A stretch of DNA of 39,469 nucleotides, from the NCBI GenBank assembly GCA_944324835.1, contig CALUXV010000013.1:1-39469 (forward strand). Reading direction: 5' to 3'. The notes beneath the pieces were generated by a model that was given only the letters and a program-made list of their open reading frames with translations, ran no database searches and was not told where the DNA came from. The position numbers and the translations under genes were made by a program. Position 1 is the first letter of the stretch, and each line of letters opens with the position of its first letter. Shown piece after piece: positions 33,118-39,469 of this stretch. Source of the stretch: Candidatus Gastranaerophilales bacterium. Its GTDB lineage: Bacteria; Cyanobacteriota; Vampirovibrionia; Gastranaerophilales; Gastranaerophilaceae.

Positions 33118-33646
33118 CCTTTGAAACACAAGGATTATCTTTTATATAGAACCTCCAAGGATAATCAACAGCTTGTGATATCCCAATTCGGGTCGTTGTT
33201 ACTATATTCTCAGGCTCTATAACCTGATTTTCTTCTATCCATAAGCCGGAATTTTTATCCGTCAAATCCAACCCGTTTTCACCTCTGGTAATATGCATTG
33301 CTTTGCATAATTTGGCAGGACCATTAGTATTATCTATATTCATAACCGGTTCCAATGCTCTTATTAAAACCGCGCATCCAGAGCCTTTTAACTCGGTTAC
33401 AACATTCATACAAAAATGCATACCGTAAATAAAATAAACATAGCTGACACCGCCTGCTTCAAACATGACTTGATTTCTCGGAGTAAGACCGCAATAAGCA
33501 TGACATGCCGGTTCATTCTGCCTATAAGCTTCCGTTTCAACAATCATACCTTTATAAAGTTGCCCATCATACATCCTGCAAAGATTCTTGCCTAATAAAT
33601 CTTTAGCAACTGTAACGGTATCACGAGTAAAAAAACTTCTATCCAT
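33110..33646 (-). CDS. 3-methyladenine DNA glycosylase (AAG/Mpg family)
   Basis: The enzyme excises alkylated and deaminated purines in base-excision repair. The 178-residue protein has the opening VTVAKDLLGKNLCR, the catalytic VETEAY (36-41), GLTPRNQVMFEAGGVSYVYFIYGMHFCMNVV and LIRALEPV, all family signatures. It follows the ZIP gene by one base, without its own Shine-Dalgarno, so it is probably translated by coupling. It is of the small bacterial type, a little shorter than usual (about 190-200). Confidence 0.94.
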   Translation of the reverse strand: MDRSFFTRDTVTVAKDLLGKNLCRMYDGQLYKGMIVETEAYRQNEPACHAYCGLTPRNQVMFEAGGVSYVYFIYGMHFCMNVVTELKGSGCAVLIRALEPVMNIDNTNGPAKLCKAMHITRGENGLDLTDKNSGLWIEENQVIEPENIVTTTRIGISQAVDYPWRFYIKDNPCVSKAK

Positions 33647-33647
33647 A

Positions 33648-34487
33648 CTAAATATTTATCACAATCAGACCTAAAAGCATACCGCCAATAAATGAAAATG
33701 CCGGAAGTTTACTTCTATACATAAGAATAGATTGCGGTAGAATTTCACCAAATGTTACATATAGCATAGCGCCGCTTGCGAAACATAAACTGAGAGCTAA
33801 ACCTAAAGCCCCGATATCGCCGATAAAATAACCTATTAAAGCACCAATTATTGTCGGAGCACCGCTGAGAGCAGTAATCAAAATAGCTTTACGTCTTTTC
33901 ACACCGCCATTTATAAGAGGTACAGATATTGCCATACCTTCCGGAATATTGTGAAGTCCGATTAATATCGCAAGTACAAGAGCAGAACCTCCCATTACTC
34001 CTTTGTTATTTATAAATGAAGCTCCTATAGTCATACCTTCAGGGAGGTTGTGCAGAGCAATAGCAGATGCCATTATTAAACCTGCAATAAATAATGAAAG
34101 CTTTGTATCACGTTTTTTCATATGAACTGACAAATGATTACTGTGAATAATTTCATCCAAGTCATCTGCTGTTGCAGGGTGATTTTTACCAATATGCCTT
34201 ACTTCATGATTTGTGACTCTATCTATATAAAGGTTTAAAAGATATACCATTACAACACCGAAAATAATTCCAAGAGCTATAATAAAAATGTTTGTTTTTG
34301 TATCTATAGCACTATCAATCAAATCAAAACAAACAATTGATGTCATAACACCGCCGGCAAAACTCAACAAAAGACTGACCGTTCTTTTGGAATCACGCTT
34401 AAACAATGCTCCAATTACGCCGCCAAGCCCAGTTCCTCCGATACCTGCAAGAGCCGTAGCTTTTATTAATAACCAGATTTCATCCAT
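33648..34487 (-). CDS. ZIP-family divalent metal transporter
   Basis: An inner-membrane zinc/iron carrier of 279 residues with about eight helices. The metal-binding helices are clear: HNLPEGMTIGASF in helix IV and HNIPEGMAISVPL in helix V. A His-containing loop in the middle (about 88-125: HIGKNHPATADDLDEIIHSNH) may bind metal. TTAAGG precedes the ATG. It is a GufA/ZupT-like type. It is upstream of the glycosylase gene, with no obvious functional link. Confidence 0.93.
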   Translation of the reverse strand: MDEIWLLIKATALAGIGGTGLGGVIGALFKRDSKRTVSLLLSFAGGVMTSIVCFDLIDSAIDTKTNIFIIALGIIFGVVMVYLLNLYIDRVTNHEVRHIGKNHPATADDLDEIIHSNHLSVHMKKRDTKLSLFIAGLIMASAIALHNLPEGMTIGASFINNKGVMGGSALVLAILIGLHNIPEGMAISVPLINGGVKRRKAILITALSGAPTIIGALIGYFIGDIGALGLALSLCFASGAMLYVTFGEILPQSILMYRSKLPAFSFIGGMLLGLIVINI

Positions 34488-34542
34488 AATTATGCCTTAA
34501 AGTGTTCGGTCTATCTAACATCTAAATAGTATCACTTAATTA

Positions 34543-35061
34543 TTATACTGCAAGCTTATAAATAAGATGTTTCATATTTTTCCCGCGAACATTCTTTATA
34601 AAGCTGCCGTCTAATTTTGCACCAACTTTTTCTGCAATTTTTATAGAAAAAATGTTTTCCGGCCTAATTTCAAAAATAACATAAGGAACATTTAAAGATT
34701 TTGCAGCATATTCAACAAGACCATTTACAGCCTCTGTTGCATAGCCTTGTCCTCTATACTTATATTTCAAAATATAACCGATTTCAAAGTATGATTCTCC
34801 GTTAATAATATCAGGCATAATTGCAACCTGCCCGACAATATTGCCTGATGATTTATCCTCTAATAAAAAATATCCCATATTGTACTGTTCATATTTTTGA
34901 ATATTTTTATTTATCCAGCCTTCAACATCTTCATTTGAAAATGTGTACTCCCATGCATACATAACTCTTTCATCCATGAGCATTTCTGCAACATCATTAA
35001 AATCAGCTATTGTCATCTTATTAAGATATAAACGTTTGGTTTCTAAAAAATAATTGTTCAT
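34543..35061 (-). CDS. GNAT-family N-acetyltransferase (RimJ/RimL-like)
   Basis: A 172-residue acetyl-CoA-dependent acetyltransferase of the Acetyltransf_3 type. It opens ETKRLYLNKMTIADFNDV, has FEIGYILKYKYRGQGYATEAV with the acetyl-CoA loop (RGQGYA), and ends IFEIRPENIFSIKIAEKVGAKLDG. The substrate, probably an amine of a protein or small molecule, is unknown. The start has no Shine-Dalgarno; a TATAAA box lies 5 nt before the ATG. Only 40 nt separate it from the divergent DUF4186 gene. Confidence 0.88.
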   Translation of the reverse strand: MNNYFLETKRLYLNKMTIADFNDVAEMLMDERVMYAWEYTFSNEDVEGWINKNIQKYEQYNMGYFLLEDKSSGNIVGQVAIMPDIINGESYFEIGYILKYKYRGQGYATEAVNGLVEYAAKSLNVPYVIFEIRPENIFSIKIAEKVGAKLDGSFIKNVRGKNMKHLIYKLAV

Positions 35062-35066
35062 ATTAG

Positions 35067-35095
35067 TTTATATAGCATAAATTTAGTATTAAAAT
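35067..35095 (+). promoter_or_regulatory. Leaderless-type promoter of the DUF4186 gene
   Basis: TTTATA (35067-35072), a 17-nt spacer and TAAAAT (35090-35095) are followed by 6 nt and the ATG at 35102, without a Shine-Dalgarno. The geometry matches recN and rnhB. The fit of the -35 is moderate. Confidence 0.4.
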
Positions 35096-35101
35096 ATAGT
35101 T

Positions 35102-35455
35102 ATGAAAGAAGATATTCTTGAAAAATTAGCAAAATCAAACTTCAGAAGCAGATTCAAATTATCTGCCAAAGATAAATCTTATATAAAAGATAAAGGGTTA
35201 GATACAATAAAAAAACATGCTCAGGATTTTATTTCCAAAAGAGTTGCTCCGGCATTTATTCCAAATGACGGAAAGCAAACCCCGATGAGAAACCATCCTG
35301 TGTTTGTAGCACAACATGCAACAGCCTGTTGCTGCAGAAAATGTGTAGAAAAATGGCACGGATTTAAAAAGGGGGTTGAACTGACACCTTCGCAGCAGGA
35401 ATATTTAGTTGAAATTATTATGGAGTGGATAAAAAGACAATGTCGAGATATATAG
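35102..35455 (+). CDS. DUF4186 family protein
   Basis: A 117-residue soluble protein. The sequence FRSRFKLSAKDKSYIKDKG, RVAPAFIPNDGKQTPMRNHPVFVAQHATACCCRKCVEKWH is what I know as DUF4186. The CCCRKC and nearby His residues could bind a metal, probably zinc. Function is unknown. It overlaps the start of the metallophosphatase gene by 16 nt, so the two are co-expressed. Confidence 0.87.
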   Translation: MKEDILEKLAKSNFRSRFKLSAKDKSYIKDKGLDTIKKHAQDFISKRVAPAFIPNDGKQTPMRNHPVFVAQHATACCCRKCVEKWHGFKKGVELTPSQQEYLVEIIMEWIKRQCRDI

Positions 35456-36069
35456 CAATTACGGATATACATGGAGAACTAGGGAAATTAGAAAATTTAT
35501 TATCAAAAATAGAAACAAAACCTGATGATATTTTTGTATTTATGGGCGATTATATAGACAGAGGTCCGGATTCCAAAGGAGTTATAGATAGAGTAATAAA
35601 ACAGTCTGAAACACATAAATGCATCTACTTGATAGGTTCTCACGAATACGCATTTCTACATTCTGACGATGAATATTTTCATTATCTGTTTGAGAACTAC
35701 GGCGGGCCACAGACCGTTAAAAGCTACGGAGGATTTGAAAAGATTTATAAAACGCATAAGGATTTTTTCGACAATTTAAAATTTTATTATTTAACTGATA
35801 AATACTTGTTTGTTCATGCCGGTATCAATCCGGAACTCCCGCTGGAAAAACAATCAGAGAGAGATTTAGTTTATATAAGAGGGAAATTTATTTATTCAAA
35901 ACATAATCTTCCGCAAAAAATCATATTCGGGCATACAGAATTTGAGAAGCCATATATAGATGAAGGGAAAATCGGTATTGATTTAGGATGCGGCAAATAC
36001 AAAAATGCGCACCTTTGCGGATTGATACTGGATGAAAACGGAAACGAAAAATTTATTTTAAGTGATTAA
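35440..36069 (+). CDS. Calcineurin-like metallophosphatase (PrpE/ApaH-like)
   Basis: A 209-residue phosphatase of the serine/threonine or bis(nucleosyl)-tetraphosphatase type. Metal ligands are visible: DIHG (Asp9, His11), GDYIDRGPDS, HAGI and GHTEF. One position is altered: the usual GNHE reads GSHE (LIGSHEYAF), replacing the conserved Asn. I start at the ATG at 35440; a GTG 15 nt earlier is less well placed. It is translated in overlap with the DUF4186 gene. The last bases meet the convergent gene at 36066. Confidence 0.85.
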   Translation: MSRYIAITDIHGELGKLENLLSKIETKPDDIFVFMGDYIDRGPDSKGVIDRVIKQSETHKCIYLIGSHEYAFLHSDDEYFHYLFENYGGPQTVKSYGGFEKIYKTHKDFFDNLKFYYLTDKYLFVHAGINPELPLEKQSERDLVYIRGKFIYSKHNLPQKIIFGHTEFEKPYIDEGKIGIDLGCGKYKNAHLCGLILDENGNEKFILSD

Positions 36070-36461
36070 TGCTTTTTAAAAATCTTCAAGAACTTTTTAA
36101 AAATATTTGTTTTTTTCGGCGGTTCAATATCTAATCCGGCTAATTTACCATATACTTTTCCAATTGACTTTTGAGCCGATTCAAAAACACTTTTAGAAAC
36201 CTGTTCTTTGGGTGTATCTTTGCGTAAAATTACACAATCCATACCATGGTAATAAAACCCGTTAAATTTTTTCATTGCTGTTGTTGTATATAAATCATGA
36301 TTAGGTAAATACTTGCTCTCTTTCGAAAGATTCGTTATTAGTCTATCAACTTTTGAAACATTTGCAAGATTCTTTAACTGTTTTTCGTTGTTAAGTTTTC
36401 CTTTTAGACGTTCATTACCTTCCCAGCCATTAAAGGCAACTTTATTTCCAGTTATATTCAT
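36066..36461 (-). CDS. Hypothetical protein (basic C-terminus)
   Basis: A 131-residue protein starting MNITGNKVAFNGWEGNERL, with a good Shine-Dalgarno (GAGG 5 nt before the ATG at 36461); a GTG two codons earlier is less likely. It has a central FNGFYYHGMDCVILRKDTPKEQ segment and a strongly basic, amphipathic tail (KKTNIFKKFLKIFKKH). There is no signal peptide. I do not recognise the family; short N-terminal motifs like VAFNGW recur in this lineage as I recall it. It converges on the metallophosphatase with a 4-nt overlap. Confidence 0.65.
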   Translation of the reverse strand: MNITGNKVAFNGWEGNERLKGKLNNEKQLKNLANVSKVDRLITNLSKESKYLPNHDLYTTTAMKKFNGFYYHGMDCVILRKDTPKEQVSKSVFESAQKSIGKVYGKLAGLDIEPPKKTNIFKKFLKIFKKH

Positions 36462-36534
36462 ATACACCTCATAATATAGTTTATATTAATATTAAAACGA
36501 GAATATTACCAGTTTTTATTAAATTAAATTTACC

Positions 36535-36563
36535 TTGCTAATACTCAGTTTTTATATTAATAT
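36535..36563 (+). promoter_or_regulatory. Promoter of the guanidine riboswitch transcript
   Basis: TTGCTA (36535-36540), a 17-nt spacer and TAATAT (36558-36563) lie 33 nt before the first conserved riboswitch base. Moderate fit to consensus. Confidence 0.4.
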
Positions 36564-36590
36564 AAGTAAAAATTAAATAATAAATAAAAT

Positions 36591-36710
36591 GTTTTCTAGG
36601 GTTCCGCAATCAATAATTGGTCTGGTCCGAGAGAAAACACACAAGTTAGTCTTGTGAACACGGAAGGATAAAAGCCCGGGAGATAATTAATAAATATCTC
36701 CCGGGTTATT
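36591..36710 (+). ncRNA. Guanidine-I (ykkC) riboswitch with terminator
   Basis: The conserved pieces of the ykkC class occur in order: CTAGGGTTCCG, GGTCTGGTCCGAGAG, a variable hairpin CACAAG/CTTGTG, then ACACGGAAGGATAAAAGCCCGGGAGA. The final GGGAGATA is shared with an 11-bp terminator stem CCCGGGAGATA/TATCTCCCGGG (36675-36685, 36695-36705) followed by a T-rich run. Guanidinium binding is known to stabilise the aptamer and let transcription proceed. The downstream gene is a guanidinium exporter, as expected. Confidence 0.93.
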
Positions 36711-36711
36711 T
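36675..36711 (+). terminator. Riboswitch-controlled terminator
   Basis: The perfect 11-bp stem CCCGGGAGATA/TATCTCCCGGG with a 9-nt loop is followed by TTATTTT. Its left arm belongs to the conserved aptamer, so terminator and ligand-bound aptamer should exclude each other. Confidence 0.85.
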
Positions 36712-36737
36712 TAGCAAAAGAAAGGATAAATAAAAAA

Positions 36738-37055
36738 ATGAAATGGATTATTTTACTTATTGCAGGAATTTTTGAAATCAGCTGGGCCGTCGGATTAAAA
36801 TTTTCGCACGGTTTTTCAATATTAATACCGTCTGTAATCACTGTAATATGTATGATTTTAAGTTTTTATTTCTTAGCATTAGCATTAAAAAGTCTACCAC
36901 TGGGAACTGCATATGCAATTTGGACAGGAATAGGAACTTTAGGTACTGTTATATTTGGAATAATTCTTTTTAAAGAACCAATAACAGCAATGAGATTATT
37001 ATGTATTGGTTTAATATTAAGCGGTATAACCGGTTTAAAATTAATAACACATTAA
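36738..37055 (+). CDS. gdx: Guanidinium exporter Gdx (SugE-type small multidrug resistance protein)
   Basis: A 105-residue, four-helix SMR protein that works as an antiparallel dimer and exchanges guanidinium for protons. The key Glu13 lies in AGIFEISWAVGLK, with Trp16 and Lys21; GLK and WAVGLK separate Gdx/SugE from EmrE. GTAYAIWTGIGTLGTVIFG and LFKEPIT are also present. It lies directly under a guanidine-I riboswitch, which confirms the substrate by established linkage. AAAGGA precedes the ATG. Confidence 0.95.
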   Translation: MKWIILLIAGIFEISWAVGLKFSHGFSILIPSVITVICMILSFYFLALALKSLPLGTAYAIWTGIGTLGTVIFGIILFKEPITAMRLLCIGLILSGITGLKLITH

Positions 37056-37150
37056 ATATTTACAAAAGGTAATATCTGTTTACATTAAAGGCAATTTTCC
37101 ATCTAAAAAATACTTTTTAAAAGTAAGGGGATAAATTTTGAGGGAATTAT

Positions 37151-37657
37151 ATGCCAGGATTTGAAACAAAAGTCTCAGCAGCAACATTTCAACAATGTGA
37201 CGGAAGCAATTTTTCAACCGCAGGTATAGATGCTGGAATAAAAGTTGGTAAAGGAAGTTTAGGCAGCTACGCTGGTATTGGAACTTCTTTTACGGATGGT
37301 TCAACCGGAGCAATACTTGATTTTAAGGGTTCAACTTCTTACGGTAACAGCCCTGTATCAGGAGGTTTTAGAATTCGGCACAATCTTAATCCCAATTCAA
37401 AAACAGTTCAATTTAGGTTACAACCTTGTACAGTTACTGTTCCTATAACAGAAAAAACAAGTATTTATACAACACCTTATGTAGCCTCAAAGTTAACATA
37501 CGGACAAAAAGAAGTTGACACAACTGTAGGGAATTTTACAGGTATTTCAACAAAAATCGGCAAAGCAAGCGTATTCTTAGAAGGTCAAATATATGATGTA
37601 ACAAAAATAAATCCATCAACAACAAGCGTTAATGTTGGAGTATCAATACCTCTTTAA
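37151..37657 (+). CDS. Hypothetical beta-rich protein
   Basis: A 168-residue protein rich in Gly, Ser and Thr, with alternating short strands (GSLGSYAGIGTSF, GAILDFKGSTSYG, VSGGFRIRHN, TSVNVGVSIPL) like an outer-membrane beta-barrel or repetitive surface protein, but with no signal peptide. The last residues (SVNVGVSIPL) look like a terminal barrel strand ending in a hydrophobic residue. GAGG lies about 9 nt before the ATG. It might be an N-terminally shortened form of a longer protein. Function unknown. Confidence 0.6.
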   Translation: MPGFETKVSAATFQQCDGSNFSTAGIDAGIKVGKGSLGSYAGIGTSFTDGSTGAILDFKGSTSYGNSPVSGGFRIRHNLNPNSKTVQFRLQPCTVTVPITEKTSIYTTPYVASKLTYGQKEVDTTVGNFTGISTKIGKASVFLEGQIYDVTKINPSTTSVNVGVSIPL

Positions 37658-37900
37658 TAATAAACATTTTGGCTACATTTTTACAGTTATTTCACTGAGC
37701 TTTATTTATAGTACTGTTAGCGAGTTTTAATAATTTTTCAGATAAGATTATGATTGTTAAAACCCATTATAAATTATATATAAAATCTTGTCTTACATAT
37801 GAACCGGTTAGCATAAAAGTAACAAAAAGTTAATATTTAAACTCAAAAAACATTTATTTATGTTTTAATAAGGACAAAATAATAAACTAAGGAGTTAAGT

Positions 37901-38227
37901 ATGGTTAAAATTTATGGAATTTCTAAATTCGTAAATAATAAACACACCGCAATTCAAAGAACCGTAAAGATTTTACCTAAAACTGGTACTAATATCATAC
38001 AATTTACGAATAATGGGAAATTAATGTCTAAAGTTGTTGTACCAGGTCCTGGAAACAGCATCTCAAGACGTATAGAAAATACAGCAACAAATTATAAAAA
38101 CCAAAGACCACACCGTATTAGCATAAAATGTAAAGAAGATTGTGGACTTTGGTATAGTAGGCGTTTTATGAATCTGAAAAATTGCTGGAGAATATTTGAA
38201 AATCTAAATGTTTGGACTGCAAAATAA
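37901..38227 (+). CDS. Hypothetical small basic protein
   Basis: A 108-residue, strongly basic protein with a good Shine-Dalgarno (AAGGAG). It has no membrane segment or signal peptide. A C-terminal part is rich in Arg, Cys and Trp (KCKEDCGLWYSRRFMNLKNCW). I do not recognise a family. The 240-nt gap upstream is AT-rich and shows no clear RNA signal. Confidence 0.6.
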   Translation: MVKIYGISKFVNNKHTAIQRTVKILPKTGTNIIQFTNNGKLMSKVVVPGPGNSISRRIENTATNYKNQRPHRISIKCKEDCGLWYSRRFMNLKNCWRIFENLNVWTAK

Positions 38228-38284
38228 TACTAGCATAACTAAGTTTCTATTATTTTTACTTCCGTTCTTAAGAAAAACTTCCGA

Positions 38285-39028
38285 CTAAAATCTGCTAATA
38301 ATTTTTAGATATTCTTTTTGTGATTCTAATACCATTTCAGATATAAAGTTTACAAAAGGAACGTAATTCCCGTTATTTGACTCTTGTAATGCAGAAATAT
38401 AATCACCTCTAACTACCGGCGGAATTACAACAATATTATATCCGTTTTGCAGCAAGGCTAAATTCATAAGTAATCTTGCTACTCTGCCATTGCCATCTAA
38501 AAACGGATGTATATTAACAAAAATGATATGAACCATCGCCGCATATTCAACAGGATGTAAGGTTTCTTTTAGATGAGGCAGGGAATTAACAAATTCAGCC
38601 ATTTTTGCATTAAGTTCTTCTGGTTTTGGCAATTCGACATCAGAACCTGTAATAATAACTTGATTAGTTCTGTATCTGCCGGCATTTACTTCATCTATCT
38701 GGTTGTAAAAAAGTTTATGTAATAATTTTATATCTTCTTCAGTGAAAATAGCTTTTTGTGATAATTCTATAATTTTATCAAATGCTTTTGCGTGTCCTAT
38801 TGCTTCATAATGTTCTTTTAATGACTTACCGCCAATTGTTATGCCGTCTTCAAGCACTACTTTTGTTTCAGCTAAATTAAGAGTATTTCCTTCAATAGCG
38901 TTAGATGCGTATGTTAAACCAATTTTATAATATTCTTTAATTTGCCTTAGAGCATCTTCAGATAGCGGTCTATGCTCATTAATTTTTATTCTATATTCAT
39001 TATTTTCTTCAAAACGATTATTATACAT
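38285..39028 (-). CDS. Fic-family AMP transferase (class II)
   Basis: Fic enzymes transfer AMP (or related groups) to target hydroxyls. The catalytic motif HPFLDGNGRVAR (His174-Arg185) is intact. The N-terminal auto-inhibitory helix SNAIEGN (Ser42-Asn48) carries the class II inhibitory motif with Glu46, so activity is held in check by the same chain. The start at 39028 has AAGGA at 7-nt spacing; an in-frame ATG 30 nt earlier is poorer. A small gene lies just upstream on the same strand. The target is unknown. Confidence 0.93.
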   Translation of the reverse strand: MYNNRFEENNEYRIKINEHRPLSEDALRQIKEYYKIGLTYASNAIEGNTLNLAETKVVLEDGITIGGKSLKEHYEAIGHAKAFDKIIELSQKAIFTEEDIKLLHKLFYNQIDEVNAGRYRTNQVIITGSDVELPKPEELNAKMAEFVNSLPHLKETLHPVEYAAMVHIIFVNIHPFLDGNGRVARLLMNLALLQNGYNIVVIPPVVRGDYISALQESNNGNYVPFVNFISEMVLESQKEYLKIISRF

Positions 39029-39072
39029 GCATTTATCCTTATCTATATCATACCACAAATTTAGATATTAAT

Positions 39073-39270
39073 TTATTTGGCTGGAATATTTATAGATATT
39101 TCTGATTTGGGTATTCCAAACTTAATTCCATTCGCAAGTGATGATTTTATATCTTCAGCTTGTCTTGTTTTGATATTGTTTAGACAACTCAGCAATGCAA
39201 ACAGTTTCTCTCCAACTGTAAAAGACAGTCGATTTGAGTATTTTGAACAGAGAGTTTGACCATTTCCCAT
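39073..39270 (-). CDS. Small hypothetical protein upstream of fic
   Basis: A 65-residue frame on the same strand as the Fic gene, 44 nt before it. It is soluble and mildly basic, with a central helix GEKLFALLSCLNNIKTRQAEDIKSS. There is no known domain. AAGAAG is close to the ATG, so the start is uncertain. It could be a decayed gene or a Fic partner, but it does not carry the inhibitory motif of separate Fic antitoxins. Confidence 0.4.
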   Translation of the reverse strand: MGNGQTLCSKYSNRLSFTVGEKLFALLSCLNNIKTRQAEDIKSSLANGIKFGIPKSEISINIPAK

Positions 39271-39287
39271 TCTTCTTAGAGAGATAA

Positions 39288-39309
39288 TGTTTGTTACAAT
39301 TTATAACAA
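39288..39309. promoter_or_regulatory. Inverted repeat TTTGTTA-n7-TAACAAA
   Basis: A 7-bp perfect inverted repeat in the 103-nt divergent region between the small gene upstream of fic and the MGIG frame at 39374. A TTGACA box follows on plus at about 39317. It is likely an operator or part of a promoter for one of the divergent genes. Confidence 0.35.
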
Positions 39310-39373
39310 ATAGACAATTTTTGACATAAAAAATACTTTACAATAAACATAAAGGAAATTAAGGAAATTTTTA

Positions 39374-39469
39374 ATGGGAATAGGAAAAATCGGAACAACT
39401 ATAGGTAAAGAAATTGTTGCCTGAACAAAAACGAGCAAAAGTTTGCTTGCGACAAAACCTGTAAAGGTT
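39374..39469 (+). pseudogene. Start of an MGIG-type gene interrupted by TGA, cut at the window edge
   Basis: AAGGA lies 9 nt before an ATG that begins MGIGKIGTTIGKEIVA. A TGA follows at 39422, and the same frame then continues TKTSKSLLATKPVKV to the edge. The start resembles the MGIGSIGG protein at 15743. A single base change (TGG to TGA) would explain the break. TGA is used as a true stop elsewhere in this window, so read-through is unlikely. Confidence 0.4.

Noticed and set aside
39073-39270. Plus-strand frame 39077-39259
   Set aside because: The minus frame has a more protein-like composition and lies in line with the Fic gene; the plus frame has no Shine-Dalgarno.
1-39469. CRISPR arrays, prophage, plasmid origin or transposase genes
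   Set aside because: I saw no regularly spaced direct repeats, phage structural or integrase genes, replication proteins or DDE transposases.
39374-39469. Alternative genetic code with TGA as tryptophan
   Set aside because: Several genes (for example pabBC and era) end in TGA at the expected C-terminus, so TGA is a stop here.

Overview
The window looks like chromosomal DNA of an AT-rich (roughly 30% GC by eye), diderm, motile bacterium. KDO sugar genes (kdsC, kdsD) and a two-partner-secretion exoprotein imply an outer membrane. motA/motB imply a flagellum. An LL-diaminopimelate aminotransferase, together with small lineage-type proteins starting MGIG or carrying a GYTRKDG motif, points to the non-photosynthetic gut relatives of cyanobacteria (Gastranaerophilales/Vampirovibrionia, 'Melainabacteria'). 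That placement is inference from gene content. TGA acts as a stop here (for example the pabBC and era ends), so the standard bacterial code applies.

Layout. 1-1145: N-terminal part of a filamentous-haemagglutinin-type exoprotein on the minus strand, running off the left edge. 1520-4004: motA, motB and a coupled RNase-H-like hypothetical gene, whose end overlaps convergent coaX. 4769-5876: a small hypothetical gene and a cytoplasm-start lytic transglycosylase. 5877-6595: a gene-poor stretch full of inverted and short tandem repeats. 14647-6869 (minus): a tight housekeeping run of polyprenyl synthase, lepB, pabB-pabC fusion, pabA, a secreted GH13 amylase, era and recN; recN also has its own apparently leaderless promoter. 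14769-15743: glycine-rich MGIG protein. 15854: rnhB. 16755-19226: a very AT-rich accessory patch with a gene split by a GC-rich palindromic element, then small membrane proteins. 19502-21009: kdsC-kdsD. 21143-22689: STAS-like protein and dapL. 26330-22788 (minus): EamA transporter, DUF3737 and dxs as one run. 26420: a MerR regulator. 27366-26827: an FMN reductase. 31214-27473 (minus): hybrid-like histidine kinase, response regulator and a degenerate GspE/PilB-like protein. 31388-33117: XRE regulator divergent from a membrane PAS histidine kinase. 33110-36069: AAG glycosylase, ZIP transporter, GNAT, DUF4186 and metallophosphatase. 36596-37055: a guanidine-I riboswitch controlling a Gdx/SugE exporter. 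37151 to the end: hypothetical proteins, a Fic enzyme, and the start of another MGIG protein interrupted by TGA.

The most notable points are: (i) an 82-87 bp structured palindromic element that splits one gene inside a recognisable motif; (ii) two near-identical MerR-type operators (20 of 22 bases) in front of the EamA-DUF3737-dxs run and the FMN reductase, flanking the merR gene; (iii) several genes with a -10-like box exactly 6 nt before the ATG and no Shine-Dalgarno; (iv) a signalling module pairing a kinase and a receiver with a degenerate secretion-type ATPase. No CRISPR array, tRNA, rRNA or transposase gene was seen.
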